Assembly (NCBI RefSeq): GCF_001672915.1
Contig: NZ_LZKR01000076.1
Span: 1-64,000 of the forward strand
DNA length: 64,000 nucleotides
Direction of reading: 5' to 3'
DNA from: Mycobacterium sp. 1245805.9
GTDB taxonomy: Bacteria > Actinomycetota > Actinomycetes > Mycobacteriales > Mycobacteriaceae
Shown here: positions 36,531 to 47,404 of the stretch, one piece after another
Layout: every line of letters begins with the position of its first letter
How positions within the stretch are numbered: position 1 is the stretch's first letter
The notes under the pieces: model-generated
Databases searched by the model: none
What the model saw: the letters and a program-made list of their open reading frames with translations, nothing else
Told to the model about the DNA's origin: nothing
Program-made: the position numbers and the translations under genes

Positions 36531-37489
36531 GCTTGGGGCTCCCATGCGTACAGGGTCCATTCGGGGCCGGACTCCCCCGCGGGAAAGTCGATATAGGTTG
36601 CCCGGACGGGCATTCCGATCTTCACCGCGGCGGCGTCCACCCCCCGCAGCTCGCCCAGCATGCGGACACCCTCTTCGAGTTCCACCAGCGCGATTACGAA
36701 TGGCAGCGTGCGCCCCGGCACCTTCGGCGCGTGGTGCACCACGAAGCTGTACACCGTGCCCCTACCGCCGGCCACCACGTAGTCGATCGGCTGCTCTTTG
36801 TCCTGCCACACCGCCGGCACCGGCGGATGCTGCAGGCTTCCGTCGGGCCGCCGCTGAATGCGCAACTCGTGAGCCGCCACGCCTTCCCAGAAGAAGGCGG
36901 TGTCGCGCGACACCGCGGGGCGCATCATGGCGTCGGCGTCCAGATCCTCCGGCACCGAAGACGGGGTCGCGGCGGCCTCGCGAGGCTTGAATTTGAGTAT
37001 CCGCCAGGCCATCTCGGCGACATTCTCGTCGCCGACGCGCCAGGTGATGTGCTGATTGATGAACCAGCCCTCACCGAGCGCGGTCTGCTTGGGGCCGACC
37101 ACGTCGCGCATTTCGGAGTGGACGGTCACGTGCTCGCCCGGCCGCAGATACCGGTGGTAGGTCTGCTCGCAGTTGGTGGCGACCACGCCGACATAGCCTG
37201 CGTCGTCGAACAGTTCCATGAGGGGGCCCATGGGATCGTCGGTCGGACGTTCACCGCCCAGGCCGAACATCGTCCACACCTGGATCATCGCCGGCGGCGC
37301 CACCAGTCCGGGATGGCCGGCCGCGCGCGCCGCGGCCTCGTCGGTGTAGATCGGGTTGCGGTCGCCGATGGCCTCGACCCAGTTGTTGATGATCGGCTGG
37401 TTCACCGGATCCCGGCCCGTGCGGGGCGCGGCTACGACGGTGGACGTGATCTCGGCGACGGCCTTCTTGATGGTGTCCGCGTCCGTCAT
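36527..37489 (-). CDS. chsH2: MaoC-DUF35 fusion ChsH2 (hydratase subunit and Ltp2 partner)
   Basis: 320 residues. The N-terminal part (about 1-180) is a hot-dog MaoC-like domain (NWVEAIGDRNPIYTDEAAARAAG, APPAMIQVW). The C-terminal part (about 195-320) is a DUF35 module: rubredoxin-like helix, then the OB fold YSFVVHHAPKVPGRTLPFVIALVELEEGVRMLG. The first half pairs with ChsH1 for hydration and the second with Ltp2 for retro-aldol cleavage, so the intermediate is handed on within a complex. It overlaps fadE29 and chsH1 by 4 bp each. Confidence 0.93.
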   Translation of the reverse strand: MTDADTIKKAVAEITSTVVAAPRTGRDPVNQPIINNWVEAIGDRNPIYTDEAAARAAGHPGLVAPPAMIQVWTMFGLGGERPTDDPMGPLMELFDDAGYVGVVATNCEQTYHRYLRPGEHVTVHSEMRDVVGPKQTALGEGWFINQHITWRVGDENVAEMAWRILKFKPREAAATPSSVPEDLDADAMMRPAVSRDTAFFWEGVAAHELRIQRRPDGSLQHPPVPAVWQDKEQPIDYVVAGGRGTVYSFVVHHAPKVPGRTLPFVIALVELEEGVRMLGELRGVDAAAVKIGMPVRATYIDFPAGESGPEWTLYAWEPQA

Positions 37490-38649
37490 CGGGGCACCCG
37501 CGGCACCTTGAGGCCGGCGGCCGCGATCATTTCACGCATCACTTCGTTAACGCCTCCACCGAAGGTGATCACCAGGTTGCGCTTGGTTTGCGAGTCCAGC
37601 CAACGCAGCAGCTCGGCGGTCTCCGGTTCCGCCGGATTTCCATACTTGCCGACGACTTCCTCGGCGAGTCGGCCGATGTACTGAATACGCTCGGTGCCAA
37701 AGACTTTCGTTGACGCGGCGTCGGCCACGTTGATGTCCTCGCCGGCCGCGGCGACCTGCCAGTTCAGCAGCTCGTTGATCCGCCACATCGCGTAGATCTC
37801 GCCGAGCGCCCGCTTGACGTCCTCGTGGTCGATCGGCGTGACGCCGTCGCCGCCCGGTTTGGACGCCCAGGCGTGCAGCCGGTCGTAGATGCCGGCGGTG
37901 CGGCCCGCGGGACCCAGCATCACCCGCTCGTTGTTGAGCTGCGTGGTGATCAGCCGCCAGCCGCCGTTCTCCTCGCCGACCAGCATGTCGGCGGGCACCC
38001 GAACGTCGTTATAGTACGTGGCGTTGGTGTGGTGGGCGCCGTCGGACAGGATGATCGGCGTCCAGGAGTATCCGGGATCCTTCGTGTCGACGATCAGGAT
38101 CGAGATGCCTTTGTGCTTCACGGCTTCCGGGTCGGTGCGGCAGGCCAGCCAGATGTAGTCGGCGTCATGCGCCCCGGTGGTGAAGATCTTCTGGCCGTTG
38201 ACGATGTACTCGTCGCCGTGGCGCACCGCGGTGGTGCGCAGGGACGCCAGGTCGGTGCCCGCCTCGGGCTCGGTGTAGCCGATCGCGAAATGGACCTCAC
38301 CGGCCAGGATCGCCGGCAGGAACTTCTTCTTCTGCGCCTCGCTGCCGAATTGCTGCAGAACCGGACCCACGGTCTGCAGCGTCACCGCGGGCAACGGCAC
38401 GTCGGCCCGGTGCGCCTCGTTGACGAAGATCGACTGCTCGATCGGGCCGAAACCCAAGCCGCCGAACTCCTTTGGCCACCCAACCCCCAGCTTTCGGTCC
38501 TTGCCCATTCGCCGGATCACCGCGCGATAGGCCTCGTTGTGCCGGTCCTGCTCCATCGCCTTCATCTCGTCGGACGAGATCAGGGTCGAAAAGTATTCCC
38601 GCAGTTCGGCTTGCAGCTGCCGCTGCTCGGGGGTCAGGTCTATGAACAT
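37486..38649 (-). CDS. fadE29: Steroid acyl-CoA dehydrogenase subunit FadE29 (ChsE2)
   Basis: 387 residues, the expected ChsE2 length. Acyl-CoA dehydrogenase signatures: FAIGYTEPEAGTDLASLRT for the flavin/substrate loop, GGWRLITTQLNNERVMLG with the candidate catalytic Glu, and FGTERIQYIGRLAEEVVGKYG with TFGGGVNEVMREMIA at the C-terminal FAD-binding end. It forms an alpha2-beta2 tetramer with FadE28 and desaturates the C17 propionyl side chain. It overlaps fadE28 by 10 bp and chsH2 by 4 bp. Confidence 0.94.
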   Translation of the reverse strand: MFIDLTPEQRQLQAELREYFSTLISSDEMKAMEQDRHNEAYRAVIRRMGKDRKLGVGWPKEFGGLGFGPIEQSIFVNEAHRADVPLPAVTLQTVGPVLQQFGSEAQKKKFLPAILAGEVHFAIGYTEPEAGTDLASLRTTAVRHGDEYIVNGQKIFTTGAHDADYIWLACRTDPEAVKHKGISILIVDTKDPGYSWTPIILSDGAHHTNATYYNDVRVPADMLVGEENGGWRLITTQLNNERVMLGPAGRTAGIYDRLHAWASKPGGDGVTPIDHEDVKRALGEIYAMWRINELLNWQVAAAGEDINVADAASTKVFGTERIQYIGRLAEEVVGKYGNPAEPETAELLRWLDSQTKRNLVITFGGGVNEVMREMIAAAGLKVPRVPR

Positions 38650-39653
38650 TGCGCTCCCACCAGGTCAAGGCGAAGAGACGGCCCGCCGAGCAGGCGGGTC
38701 AGGTCTTTGATCGTGGAGTAGTACCGGTGCATGGGGTACGTGATGTCCATGCCCATGCCGCCGTGCAGGTGATGGCACGTCTGCATCACCGGCGGCGCCT
38801 GCGACGTGATCCAGTAGCCAAGGACGTCCAGGTCGCTATCGGCGTCACGCCCTTCGGACAGCCGCCAGACCACCGACTTCGACGCCAAATCGATGGTGCG
38901 TGAAGCGATGTAGACCTCCGCGAGCTGCGCCGCCACGGTCTGGAACGTCGACAAGGGCTTGCCGAACTGCTTGCGGTTGGCGACGTAGTCGGCGGTCAGC
39001 CGCAGCGCCCCTGCGACCAACCCGTCGGCGTACGCGCCGATCGCCGCCAGCGCCAGCTGGTTGACCCGGCGCGCCGAGGCGCCCGCCAACACGTCCGAAT
39101 CACCAACCGCCACACCGTCAAACGTGACGGTGTACTCGTCCGAGCCGTTCGACGTCGGCGTGCTCACCAGCCGCACACCCTCGGCCTTGGGCGACACAAC
39201 CACCACCGCGCTGTCGGCGGTCACGATCATCCACTCGGCTTGCTCGGCGTAGGCCACCCCGATCTTGGTGCCCGACAACCGCCCGCCCGCGAACGTCACG
39301 CCGGGCCGATCGGGTAGTGCCGCGCCGGGCTCGTTGAGCGCCGCGGTCAACACCGAACCCTTCACGACCCCGGCCAGGTAACGGTCCTGCTGCTCATCGG
39401 ACGCCAGGTCGAGTAGCGGCACCACGCCGAAACCCAGCGTGGCCAGCGCCGGCGTGATGGCGCCGTGGCGGCCGACTTCGGTCAGCACCGTGGCAACCTC
39501 GGGCAGACCCACCCCATCGCCCCCAAGGCGTTCGGGAACCGGCAGCGCCGTCACGCCCCCGCTGACCAGCGCCTCCCACGAAAGATCCCGGTCCAGCACC
39601 GACGTCGCCACGTCGGCGACGGCCTGCTGTTCGGCGGTGAGATCGAAGTCCAT
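38640..39653 (-). CDS. fadE28: Steroid acyl-CoA dehydrogenase subunit FadE28 (ChsE1)
   Basis: 337 residues from ATG 39653 (MDFDLTAEQQAV). The ACAD fold is present (NQLALAAIGAYADGLVAGALRLT, NRKQFGKPLSTFQTVAAQLAEVYIAS, LHGGMGMDITYPMHRYY), but the central beta-domain is shorter, as usual for the ChsE1 half that lacks a full active site and contributes to FAD binding. It is the partner of FadE29. It lies 2 bp after the cyp125 stop. Confidence 0.93.
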   Translation of the reverse strand: MDFDLTAEQQAVADVATSVLDRDLSWEALVSGGVTALPVPERLGGDGVGLPEVATVLTEVGRHGAITPALATLGFGVVPLLDLASDEQQDRYLAGVVKGSVLTAALNEPGAALPDRPGVTFAGGRLSGTKIGVAYAEQAEWMIVTADSAVVVVSPKAEGVRLVSTPTSNGSDEYTVTFDGVAVGDSDVLAGASARRVNQLALAAIGAYADGLVAGALRLTADYVANRKQFGKPLSTFQTVAAQLAEVYIASRTIDLASKSVVWRLSEGRDADSDLDVLGYWITSQAPPVMQTCHHLHGGMGMDITYPMHRYYSTIKDLTRLLGGPSLRLDLVGAQCS

Positions 39654-39655
39654 TG

Positions 39656-40909
39656 TCAGTGCGCCACCGGGCATTTACCGGTGTAGTCCACCTGCCAGCG
39701 CTTGATGCCGTTGAGCCAGCCCGAGCGCAGCCGCTCCGGCTCGGAGATCGGCTTGATGTCGGGCATGTGGTCGGCCACGGCGTTGAAGATCAGGTTGATC
39801 GTCAGCTTGGCCAGGTTCGCGCCGATGCAGTAGTGCGCACCGGTGCCGCCAAAACCGACGTGCGGGTTGGGATCCCGCAAGATGTTGAAGGTGTAGGGGT
39901 CGTCGAAGATCTCTTCGTCGAAATTGGCCGAGCGGTAGAACAGCACCACCCGCTGGCCTTTCTTGATCTGCACGCCGGAGAGTTCGTAGTCCTCCAGAGC
40001 GGTCCGCTGGAAACAGGTGACCGGGGTGGCCCAGCGGACGATCTCGTCGGCGGTGGTCTCCGGGCGCTCCTTCTTGAACAGCTCCCACTGGTCGGGGAAG
40101 TCGGCGAACGCCATCATCCCCTGCGTGATCGAGTTGCGGGTTGTCTCGTTGCCGGCCACCGCGAGCATCATCACGAAGAAGCCGAACTCGTCGTCGGACA
40201 GCTTTTCCCCGTCGATGTCGGCGTTGATCAGCGTGGTGACGATGTCGTCGCCGGGCTTCTCCGCCTTGATGGCGGCCATCTGCATCGCGTAGTTGAGCAC
40301 CTCGAACGACGACGTCTTGGGATCGATGTCGGCATACTCGGGGTCGTCATTTCCGGTCATCTCGTTCGACCAGCGGAACAGCTTTTCACGGTCCTCCTGC
40401 GGCACCCCGAGCAAGCCGGCGATCGCCTGCAGCGGGAGCTCGCAAGACACCTGCTCGACGAAGTCCCCGGAACCGGCGGCCGCCGCGTCCCGGGCGATCT
40501 TCTGGGCGCGCTCCCGGAGCTCGTCCTCCAGGCGCCCCACGGCCCGCGGGGTGAAGCCGCGCGAGATGATCTTGCGCAGCCGGGTGTGGTGCGGCGCGTC
40601 CATGTTGAGCATGACGAACCGCTGCAGCTCGATGTCCTCGCGCGCGATGTCCTCGTTGAACCGCGGGATCACGCAGTTCTCGTAGCTGGAGAAGACGTCG
40701 CTGCGCCGCGAGATCTCCTTGACGTCGTTGAGCTTGGTGATCGCCCAGAAGCCGCCGTCGTGGAACCCGCCGCCGTGGCCCGGGGCCTGCTCGTTCCACC
40801 AGATCGGTGCGGTCGAACGCACCTCCGCAAACTCTTCGACCGGAATCCGCTCCGCGTAGATGTCGGGGTCGGTGAAATCGAACCCGGGCGGAAGGTTGGG
40901 GCTGGGCAC
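39656..40909 (-). CDS. cyp125: Cytochrome P450 CYP125, steroid C26/C27 monooxygenase
   Basis: 417 residues from GTG 40909 with GGAGAAG upstream, giving a VPSPNLPPGFDF start. M. tuberculosis CYP125 is annotated with about 16 extra N-terminal residues before the same sequence. I-helix AGNETTR, K-helix ETTADEIVRW, haem loop VGFGGTGAHYCIGANLAK. CYP125 oxidises the terminal methyl of cholesterol/cholestenone, the first committed step of side-chain removal. It leads the operon cyp125-fadE28-fadE29-chsH2-chsH1-ltp2. The leader between it and the KstR box is about 170 nt long and rich in small palindromes. Confidence 0.95.
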   Translation of the reverse strand: MPSPNLPPGFDFTDPDIYAERIPVEEFAEVRSTAPIWWNEQAPGHGGGFHDGGFWAITKLNDVKEISRRSDVFSSYENCVIPRFNEDIAREDIELQRFVMLNMDAPHHTRLRKIISRGFTPRAVGRLEDELRERAQKIARDAAAAGSGDFVEQVSCELPLQAIAGLLGVPQEDREKLFRWSNEMTGNDDPEYADIDPKTSSFEVLNYAMQMAAIKAEKPGDDIVTTLINADIDGEKLSDDEFGFFVMMLAVAGNETTRNSITQGMMAFADFPDQWELFKKERPETTADEIVRWATPVTCFQRTALEDYELSGVQIKKGQRVVLFYRSANFDEEIFDDPYTFNILRDPNPHVGFGGTGAHYCIGANLAKLTINLIFNAVADHMPDIKPISEPERLRSGWLNGIKRWQVDYTGKCPVAH

Positions 40910-40941
40910 GCTACTTCTCCTTACTGCTGGTCCCTATGCTG

Positions 40942-41005
40942 GTCCTGCGACTGGCTCTGCGACTCCCCAGTGACTGGCGATCCCAGGACACTAGCTCTCC
41001 TAGTG
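40942..41005 (-). promoter_or_regulatory. Clustered short inverted repeats in the cyp125 leader
   Basis: Three palindromic elements lie between the KstR box and cyp125: GTCCTG/CAGGAC (40942-40947 and 40984-40989), CCAGTGACTGG (40967-40977) and CACTAG-CTCTC-CTAGTG (40989-41005). They would be transcribed into the cyp125 5' leader. Their function is unknown. Confidence 0.45.
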
Positions 41006-41078
41006 GAGCTCTGCTGCCAGTAAAACATGCCTCCACCGTAGAAAAAAGGCGCCGACGCATCGTCGCTTGTCATAGTAA

Positions 41079-41092
41079 TGAAACGTGTTCTA
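41079..41092. promoter_or_regulatory. KstR operator between cyp125 and fadA5
   Basis: TGAAACGTGTTCTA matches TNNAACNNGTTNNA, 10 bp upstream of the fadA5 ATG and about 170 bp upstream of cyp125. Confidence 0.9.
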
Positions 41093-41093
41093 G

Positions 41094-42266
<1,173 letters not shown>

Positions 42267-42317
42267 CGCCCGGCGACGATGCAGAGCGCGAAGCGCGATG
42301 AGGAGGCGGGCAATCCA
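42267..42317 (+). repeat. MIRU-type element after fadA5
   Basis: 51 bp exactly between the fadA5 stop and the next ATG. It contains GCGACGATGCAGAGCGCGAA and GCGATGAGGAGGCGGGC, the MIRU core, and provides GAGGAGG as the ribosome-binding site of the downstream gene. Confidence 0.78.
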
Positions 42318-43228
<911 letters not shown>

Positions 43229-43241
43229 GAGTGGTTGGCTC

Positions 43242-44147
43242 CTAGGCCCCGTAAACGGGGACGGGCGGGCGAGCCTTGGCAAGCAGGTCAGCGACGACGG
43301 GTCCGAGCTCGGCCGGATCCCACCGGGCGCCCTTGTCGATCTGCGGGCCGTGCGCCCAGCCCTCGGCGACCCGGATCTTGCCGCCCTCGACCTCGAACAC
43401 CTTGCCGGTGACGTCGCGGGATTCGGCGCTGCCCAGCCAGACGACCAGCGGCGAAATGTTCTCGGGCGCCATGGCGTCGAAATCCTGGTCCTGCGTGGCC
43501 ATCATCTCGGCGAAGACGGTCTCGGTCATGCGGGTCCGCGCCGACGGCGCGATGGCGTTGACTGTGACGCCGTAGCGCCCCATCTCGGCGGCGCCGACGA
43601 GCGTCATCGCCGCGATGCCCGCCTTCGCGGCGCTGTAGTTACCCTGCCCGACGCTGCCCTGCAGGCCCGCACCGGAACTGGTGTTGATGATCCGCGCGTC
43701 GACCGTCTTGCCCTCTTTCGACAACCCTCGCCAATACGACGCGGCGTGCCGCATGGTGGCGAAGTGCCCCTTGAGGTGCACGGCGATGACGGCGTCGAAC
43801 TCCTCCTCGCTGGTGTTGGCCATCATCCGGTCGCGGACGATGCCGGCGTTGTTCACCAAAACGTCCATGCCACCGAAGGTTTCGACGGCGTTCTGGATCA
43901 GCCCGGCCGCCTGGTCCCAGTCGGCGATGTTGGATCCGTCGGCGACGGCCTCGCCACCGGCCGCGGTGATCTCGTCGACCACGCCCTGGGCGGCGCTGCC
44001 GCCGCCCGCCGGCGAGCCGTCCAGGCCCACCCCGATGTCGTTGACCACCACGCGCGCGCCCTCGGCCGCGAAGGCCAGCGCATGCGCGCGACCGATACCG
44101 CCGCCCGCTCCGGTGACGATGACGACCCGGCCGTCAACCAAACCCAT
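43242..44147 (-). CDS. Short-chain dehydrogenase (Rv3548c type)
   Basis: 301 residues from ATG 44147 with GGAG upstream. Cofactor loop VTGAGGGIGRAHA, acidic residue in VVVNDIG (NAD preference), DVLVNNAGIVRD, catalytic Ser/Tyr/Lys in NTSSGAGL and GNYSAAKAG. The extended loop and size resemble the peroxisomal MFE-2 hydroxyacyl-CoA dehydrogenase domain. It is second in the operon with the SDR at 44162-44959 and lies under the KstR2 box at 44975. A dehydrogenase step in HIP (C/D ring) breakdown is inferred. Confidence 0.88.
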   Translation of the reverse strand: MGLVDGRVVIVTGAGGGIGRAHALAFAAEGARVVVNDIGVGLDGSPAGGGSAAQGVVDEITAAGGEAVADGSNIADWDQAAGLIQNAVETFGGMDVLVNNAGIVRDRMMANTSEEEFDAVIAVHLKGHFATMRHAASYWRGLSKEGKTVDARIINTSSGAGLQGSVGQGNYSAAKAGIAAMTLVGAAEMGRYGVTVNAIAPSARTRMTETVFAEMMATQDQDFDAMAPENISPLVVWLGSAESRDVTGKVFEVEGGKIRVAEGWAHGPQIDKGARWDPAELGPVVADLLAKARPPVPVYGA

Positions 44148-44161
44148 TGTTCGTGTCTCCT

Positions 44162-44959
44162 CTACTTGATCGCACTGGCATTCGTTGTGGCCAGGTAGTG
44201 CGGCGGCTCGCCGCCGCCATGCACCTCCAGCGAGGCGCCGCTGATGTAGCACGCCGCGTCCGAGGCCAAAAACGCTGCGGCCCAACCGACATCCGCCGGC
44301 TTGGCCAGCCGGCCCAGCGGCACGTTCTTCGAGATCGCCGCGATCGACTCGGCGTCGCCGTAGAACAGGTCGGCCTGTTCGGTCTCGACCATCCCGACCA
44401 CACAGGCGTTGACCCGCACCTTGGGTCCCCATTCCACCGCCAGGGTCTGGGTGAGGCTCTCCAGGCCGGCCTTGGCGGCCCCGTACGCGCCGGTCCCCGG
44501 CGATGGCCGCCGGCCGGACAGGCTGCAGATGTTGACGATCGACCCACCGCCCGGCTGGTCCTGCATCTTGTCGTTGGCGAACTGCGAAACCAGCAGCGCA
44601 CCAATGAGGTTGAGCTCGATGATCTTGCGGTTGAATTTGGGGCTGGATTCCGCGGTCGGCACGTAGGGCGACCCACCGGCGTTGTTGACGACGACGTCCA
44701 ACCGGCCGTGCTTATCGACGATGGAGTCGATCAGCGACTTGACGGCCTCCTCGTCGCGCACGTCGCACGGGTGGAACTCGTACGGCGAGCCCTCGACGGG
44801 CCGGCGCGCGCAGGTGATCACGGTGGCGCCCTGCTCGGCGAAAACCGAGCTGATGCCGGCGCCGACGCCGCGCACGCCGCCCGTGACCAGAACCACCCGC
44901 CCAGCCAGCCCGAGGTTGATGCCTTCCGAAAGGGGCGAGCCTGCTTCGGCGGGAGTCAC
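44162..44959 (-). CDS. Short-chain dehydrogenase (Rv3549c type)
   Basis: 265 residues from GTG 44959. Cofactor loop VTGGVRGVGAGIS, ITCARRP after beta2 (suggesting NADP), DVVVNNAGGSPY, CSLSGRRPSPGTGAYGAAKAG (Ser/Tyr/Lys), and VRVNACVVGMVETEQ. It is the first gene of a two-gene operon and starts 16 bp from the KstR2 operator, divergent from echA20. The substrate is not established; an intermediate of the HIP-CoA pathway is likely. Confidence 0.87.
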   Translation of the reverse strand: MTPAEAGSPLSEGINLGLAGRVVLVTGGVRGVGAGISSVFAEQGATVITCARRPVEGSPYEFHPCDVRDEEAVKSLIDSIVDKHGRLDVVVNNAGGSPYVPTAESSPKFNRKIIELNLIGALLVSQFANDKMQDQPGGGSIVNICSLSGRRPSPGTGAYGAAKAGLESLTQTLAVEWGPKVRVNACVVGMVETEQADLFYGDAESIAAISKNVPLGRLAKPADVGWAAAFLASDAACYISGASLEVHGGGEPPHYLATTNASAIK

Positions 44960-44974
44960 TGTGCTAGCGTACCA

Positions 44975-44988
44975 AGCAAGTGCTTGCT
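44975..44988. promoter_or_regulatory. KstR2 operator between the Rv3549c-type gene and echA20
   Basis: AGCAAGTGCTTGCT matches the KstR2 consensus ANCAAGNNCTTGNT. It lies between divergent starts at 44959 and 45019. Confidence 0.93.
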
Positions 44989-45018
44989 TAGGTAGTTACC
45001 CCACAAGGAAGTGGCACC

Positions 45019-45777
45019 TTGCCCATCACAACCACCACCACCGAACCGGGCATCGTCGCGGTCACCGTCGACTACCCGCCCGTCAACGCCATCCCGTCGC
45101 GCGGCTGGTTCGAATTGGCCGACGCCATCACGGCCGCCGGCGCCAATCCCGAGACCCACGCGGTGATCCTGCGGGCCGAAGGCCGGGGCTTCAACGCGGG
45201 CGTGGACATCAAGGAGATGCAGCGCACCGAGGGATTCACCGCGCTGATCGACGCCAACCGCGGCTGCTTTGCCGCCTTTCGCGCCGTCTACGAATGCGCC
45301 GTGCCGGTGATCGCGGCCGTGAACGGATTCTGCGTCGGCGGCGGCATCGGCCTGGTCGGCAATTCCGACGTCATCGTGGCCTCCGACGACGCCACGTTCG
45401 GGCTGCCGGAGGTCGAACGCGGCGCGCTCGGCGCGGCAACGCACCTGTCGCGGCTGGTGCCGCAGCATCTGATGCGGCGGCTGTTCTTCACCGCCGCCAC
45501 CGTGGACGCCGCCACCCTGCACCACTTCGGCTCGGTGCACGAGGTGGTGCCCCGGGACCAGCTGGACGAGGCCGCGTTGCGGGTCGCCCGCGACATCGCC
45601 GCCAAGGACACGCGCGTCATCCGCGCGGCCAAGGAGGCGCTCAACCTCATCGACGTGCAACGGGTCAACTCGAGTTACCGCATGGAACAAGGCTTTACGT
45701 TCGAGCTCAACCTCGCCGGGGTGGCCGACGAGCACCGCGATGCGTTCGCCGGGACGACGAAGGGTGAAAAGTCGTGA
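45019..45777 (+). CDS. echA20: EchA20, crotonase-fold ring hydrolase of the C/D-ring pathway
   Basis: 252 residues from a TTG start at 45019 (AAGGAAG about 8 bp upstream); the translated MPITTTTTEPGIVAVTVDYPP opening matches the M. tuberculosis protein. Crotonase blocks: GRGFNAGVDIKEM, NGFCVGGGIGLVGNSD, FGLPEVERGALG. EchA20 hydrolyses a ring of the bicyclic CoA intermediate left from steroid rings C and D, before IpdAB opens the last ring. The stop overlaps the ipdA start (GTGA). Confidence 0.92.
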   Translation: MPITTTTTEPGIVAVTVDYPPVNAIPSRGWFELADAITAAGANPETHAVILRAEGRGFNAGVDIKEMQRTEGFTALIDANRGCFAAFRAVYECAVPVIAAVNGFCVGGGIGLVGNSDVIVASDDATFGLPEVERGALGAATHLSRLVPQHLMRRLFFTAATVDAATLHHFGSVHEVVPRDQLDEAALRVARDIAAKDTRVIRAAKEALNLIDVQRVNSSYRMEQGFTFELNLAGVADEHRDAFAGTTKGEKS

Positions 45778-46658
45778 GCGACAAGCGAACCACCCTCGAC
45801 GACGCCGTCGCGCAGCTGCGCAGCGGCATGACGATCGGCATCGGCGGCTGGGGCTCCCGGCGCAAGCCCATGGCCTTCGTGCGGGCGATGCTGCGCACTG
45901 ACGTCGCGGACCTGACGGTTGTCACCTATGGCGGACCCGACCTCGGGCTGCTGTGCTCGGCGGGCAAGGTCAAGCGCGTCTACTACGGATTCGTGTCGCT
46001 GGACTCCGCGCCGTTCTACGACCCGTGGTTCGCCAAGGCCCGCACCAGCGGCGCCATCGAAGCCCGCGAGATGGACGAGGGCATGCTGCGCTGCGGGTTG
46101 CAGGCGGCGGCGCAGCGCCTGCCGTTCCTGCCGATCCGCGCCGGCCTGGGCAGTTCGGTTCCCGACTTCTGGGAGGGCGAGCTGCGGACGGTCACCAGCC
46201 CCTACCCCGCGCCCGGCGGCGGCCACGAGACGCTGCTCGCGATGCCGGCCCTGCGCCTGGACGCCGCCTTCGTGCACCTCAATCTCGGTGACAGCCAAGG
46301 CAATGCGGCCTACAGCGGCATCGACCCCTACTTCGACGACCTCTTCCTGATGGCCGCCGACAAACGCTACCTGTCGGTGGAACGCGTCGTGCCGACCGAG
46401 GAACTGGTCAAGGCGGTGCCGCCGCAGGCCCTGCTGGTGAACCGGATGATGGTCGACGCGGTCGTGGAGGCTCCCGGCGGGGCCCACTTCACCACCGCCG
46501 CACCGGATTACGGGCGCGACGAGAAGTTTCAGCGCCACTACGCCGAGGCGGCGTCCACCGACGAGGGCTGGCAGAGCTTCGTCCAGACCTACCTGTCGGG
46601 CAGCGAGGACGACTACCAGGCCGCCGTTCGCGCGTTCGGAGAGGAGGCCGCGAGATGA
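45774..46658 (+). CDS. ipdA: IpdA, alpha subunit of COCHEA-CoA hydrolase
   Basis: 294 residues from GTG 45774. Class I CoA-transferase fold: RSGMTIGIGGWGSRRKPMAF start, LTVVTYGGPDLGLL, LDAAFVHLNLGDSQGNAAYSG. IpdAB does not transfer CoA but hydrolyses the last steroid ring of COCHEA-CoA. It overlaps echA20 (GTGA) and ipdB (ATGA), so subunit synthesis is coupled. Confidence 0.93.
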   Translation: MSDKRTTLDDAVAQLRSGMTIGIGGWGSRRKPMAFVRAMLRTDVADLTVVTYGGPDLGLLCSAGKVKRVYYGFVSLDSAPFYDPWFAKARTSGAIEAREMDEGMLRCGLQAAAQRLPFLPIRAGLGSSVPDFWEGELRTVTSPYPAPGGGHETLLAMPALRLDAAFVHLNLGDSQGNAAYSGIDPYFDDLFLMAADKRYLSVERVVPTEELVKAVPPQALLVNRMMVDAVVEAPGGAHFTTAAPDYGRDEKFQRHYAEAASTDEGWQSFVQTYLSGSEDDYQAAVRAFGEEAAR

Positions 46659-47404
46659 GCACCCGAGCGGAGGTCTGCGCGGTCGCCTGCGCCGAGTTGT
46701 TCAGGGACGCGGGCGAAATCATGATCAGCCCGATGACGAACATGGCGTCCGTCGGGGCGCGGCTGGCCCGGCTCACCTTCTCGCCGGACATCCTGCTGAC
46801 CGACGGCGAGGCGCAGCTGCTGGCGGACACCCCCGCGCTCGGCGAAGCCGGGCGCCCAAAAAACATCGAGGGCTGGATGCCCTTCGGCCGGGTGTTCGAG
46901 ACGCTGGCCTGGGGCCGCCGGCACGTCGTGATGGGCGCCAATCAGGTGGATCGCTTTGGCAATCAGAACATCTCGGCGTTCGGCCCGCTGCAGCACCCCA
47001 CCCGGCAGATGTTCGGCCTGCGTGGCGCGCCCGGAAACGCGATCAACCACGCGACCAGCTACTGGGTGGGCAACCATTCCAAGCGGGTGTTCTGCGAGGC
47101 GGTCGACGTGGTGTGCGGCATCGGCTGGGACAAGATCGATGCGGACAACCCGGCGTTCCGGTTCGCCAACCCGTACCGGGTGGTCTCCAACCTCGGGGTG
47201 TTCGACTTCAACGGGCCCGGCAGGACGATGCGGGCGGTGTCCCTGCACCCCGGTGTGTCGCCCGATGACGTCCGGGAGAACACGTCGTTCGAGGTGGATG
47301 GCCTCGACGAGGCGGGAGAGACCCGGCTGCCGACCGACGACGAGCTGCGCCTGATCCGTGAGGTCATCGACCCGAAGGCGCTGCGCGACAGGGAGATCCG
47401 TTGA
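46655..47404 (+). CDS. ipdB: IpdB, beta subunit of COCHEA-CoA hydrolase
   Basis: 249 residues from ATG 46655. CoA-transferase-like beta subunit: ISPMTNMASVGARLARLTFSPDILLTDGEA, GANQVDRFGNQNISAFG, NPYRVVSNLGVFDFNGPGRTM and HPGVSPDDVRENTSFEV, the last a block shared with glutaconate CoA-transferase-type beta chains. The partner is IpdA. Its stop overlaps the ipdC start as TTGA. Confidence 0.93.
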   Translation: MSTRAEVCAVACAELFRDAGEIMISPMTNMASVGARLARLTFSPDILLTDGEAQLLADTPALGEAGRPKNIEGWMPFGRVFETLAWGRRHVVMGANQVDRFGNQNISAFGPLQHPTRQMFGLRGAPGNAINHATSYWVGNHSKRVFCEAVDVVCGIGWDKIDADNPAFRFANPYRVVSNLGVFDFNGPGRTMRAVSLHPGVSPDDVRENTSFEVDGLDEAGETRLPTDDELRLIREVIDPKALRDREIR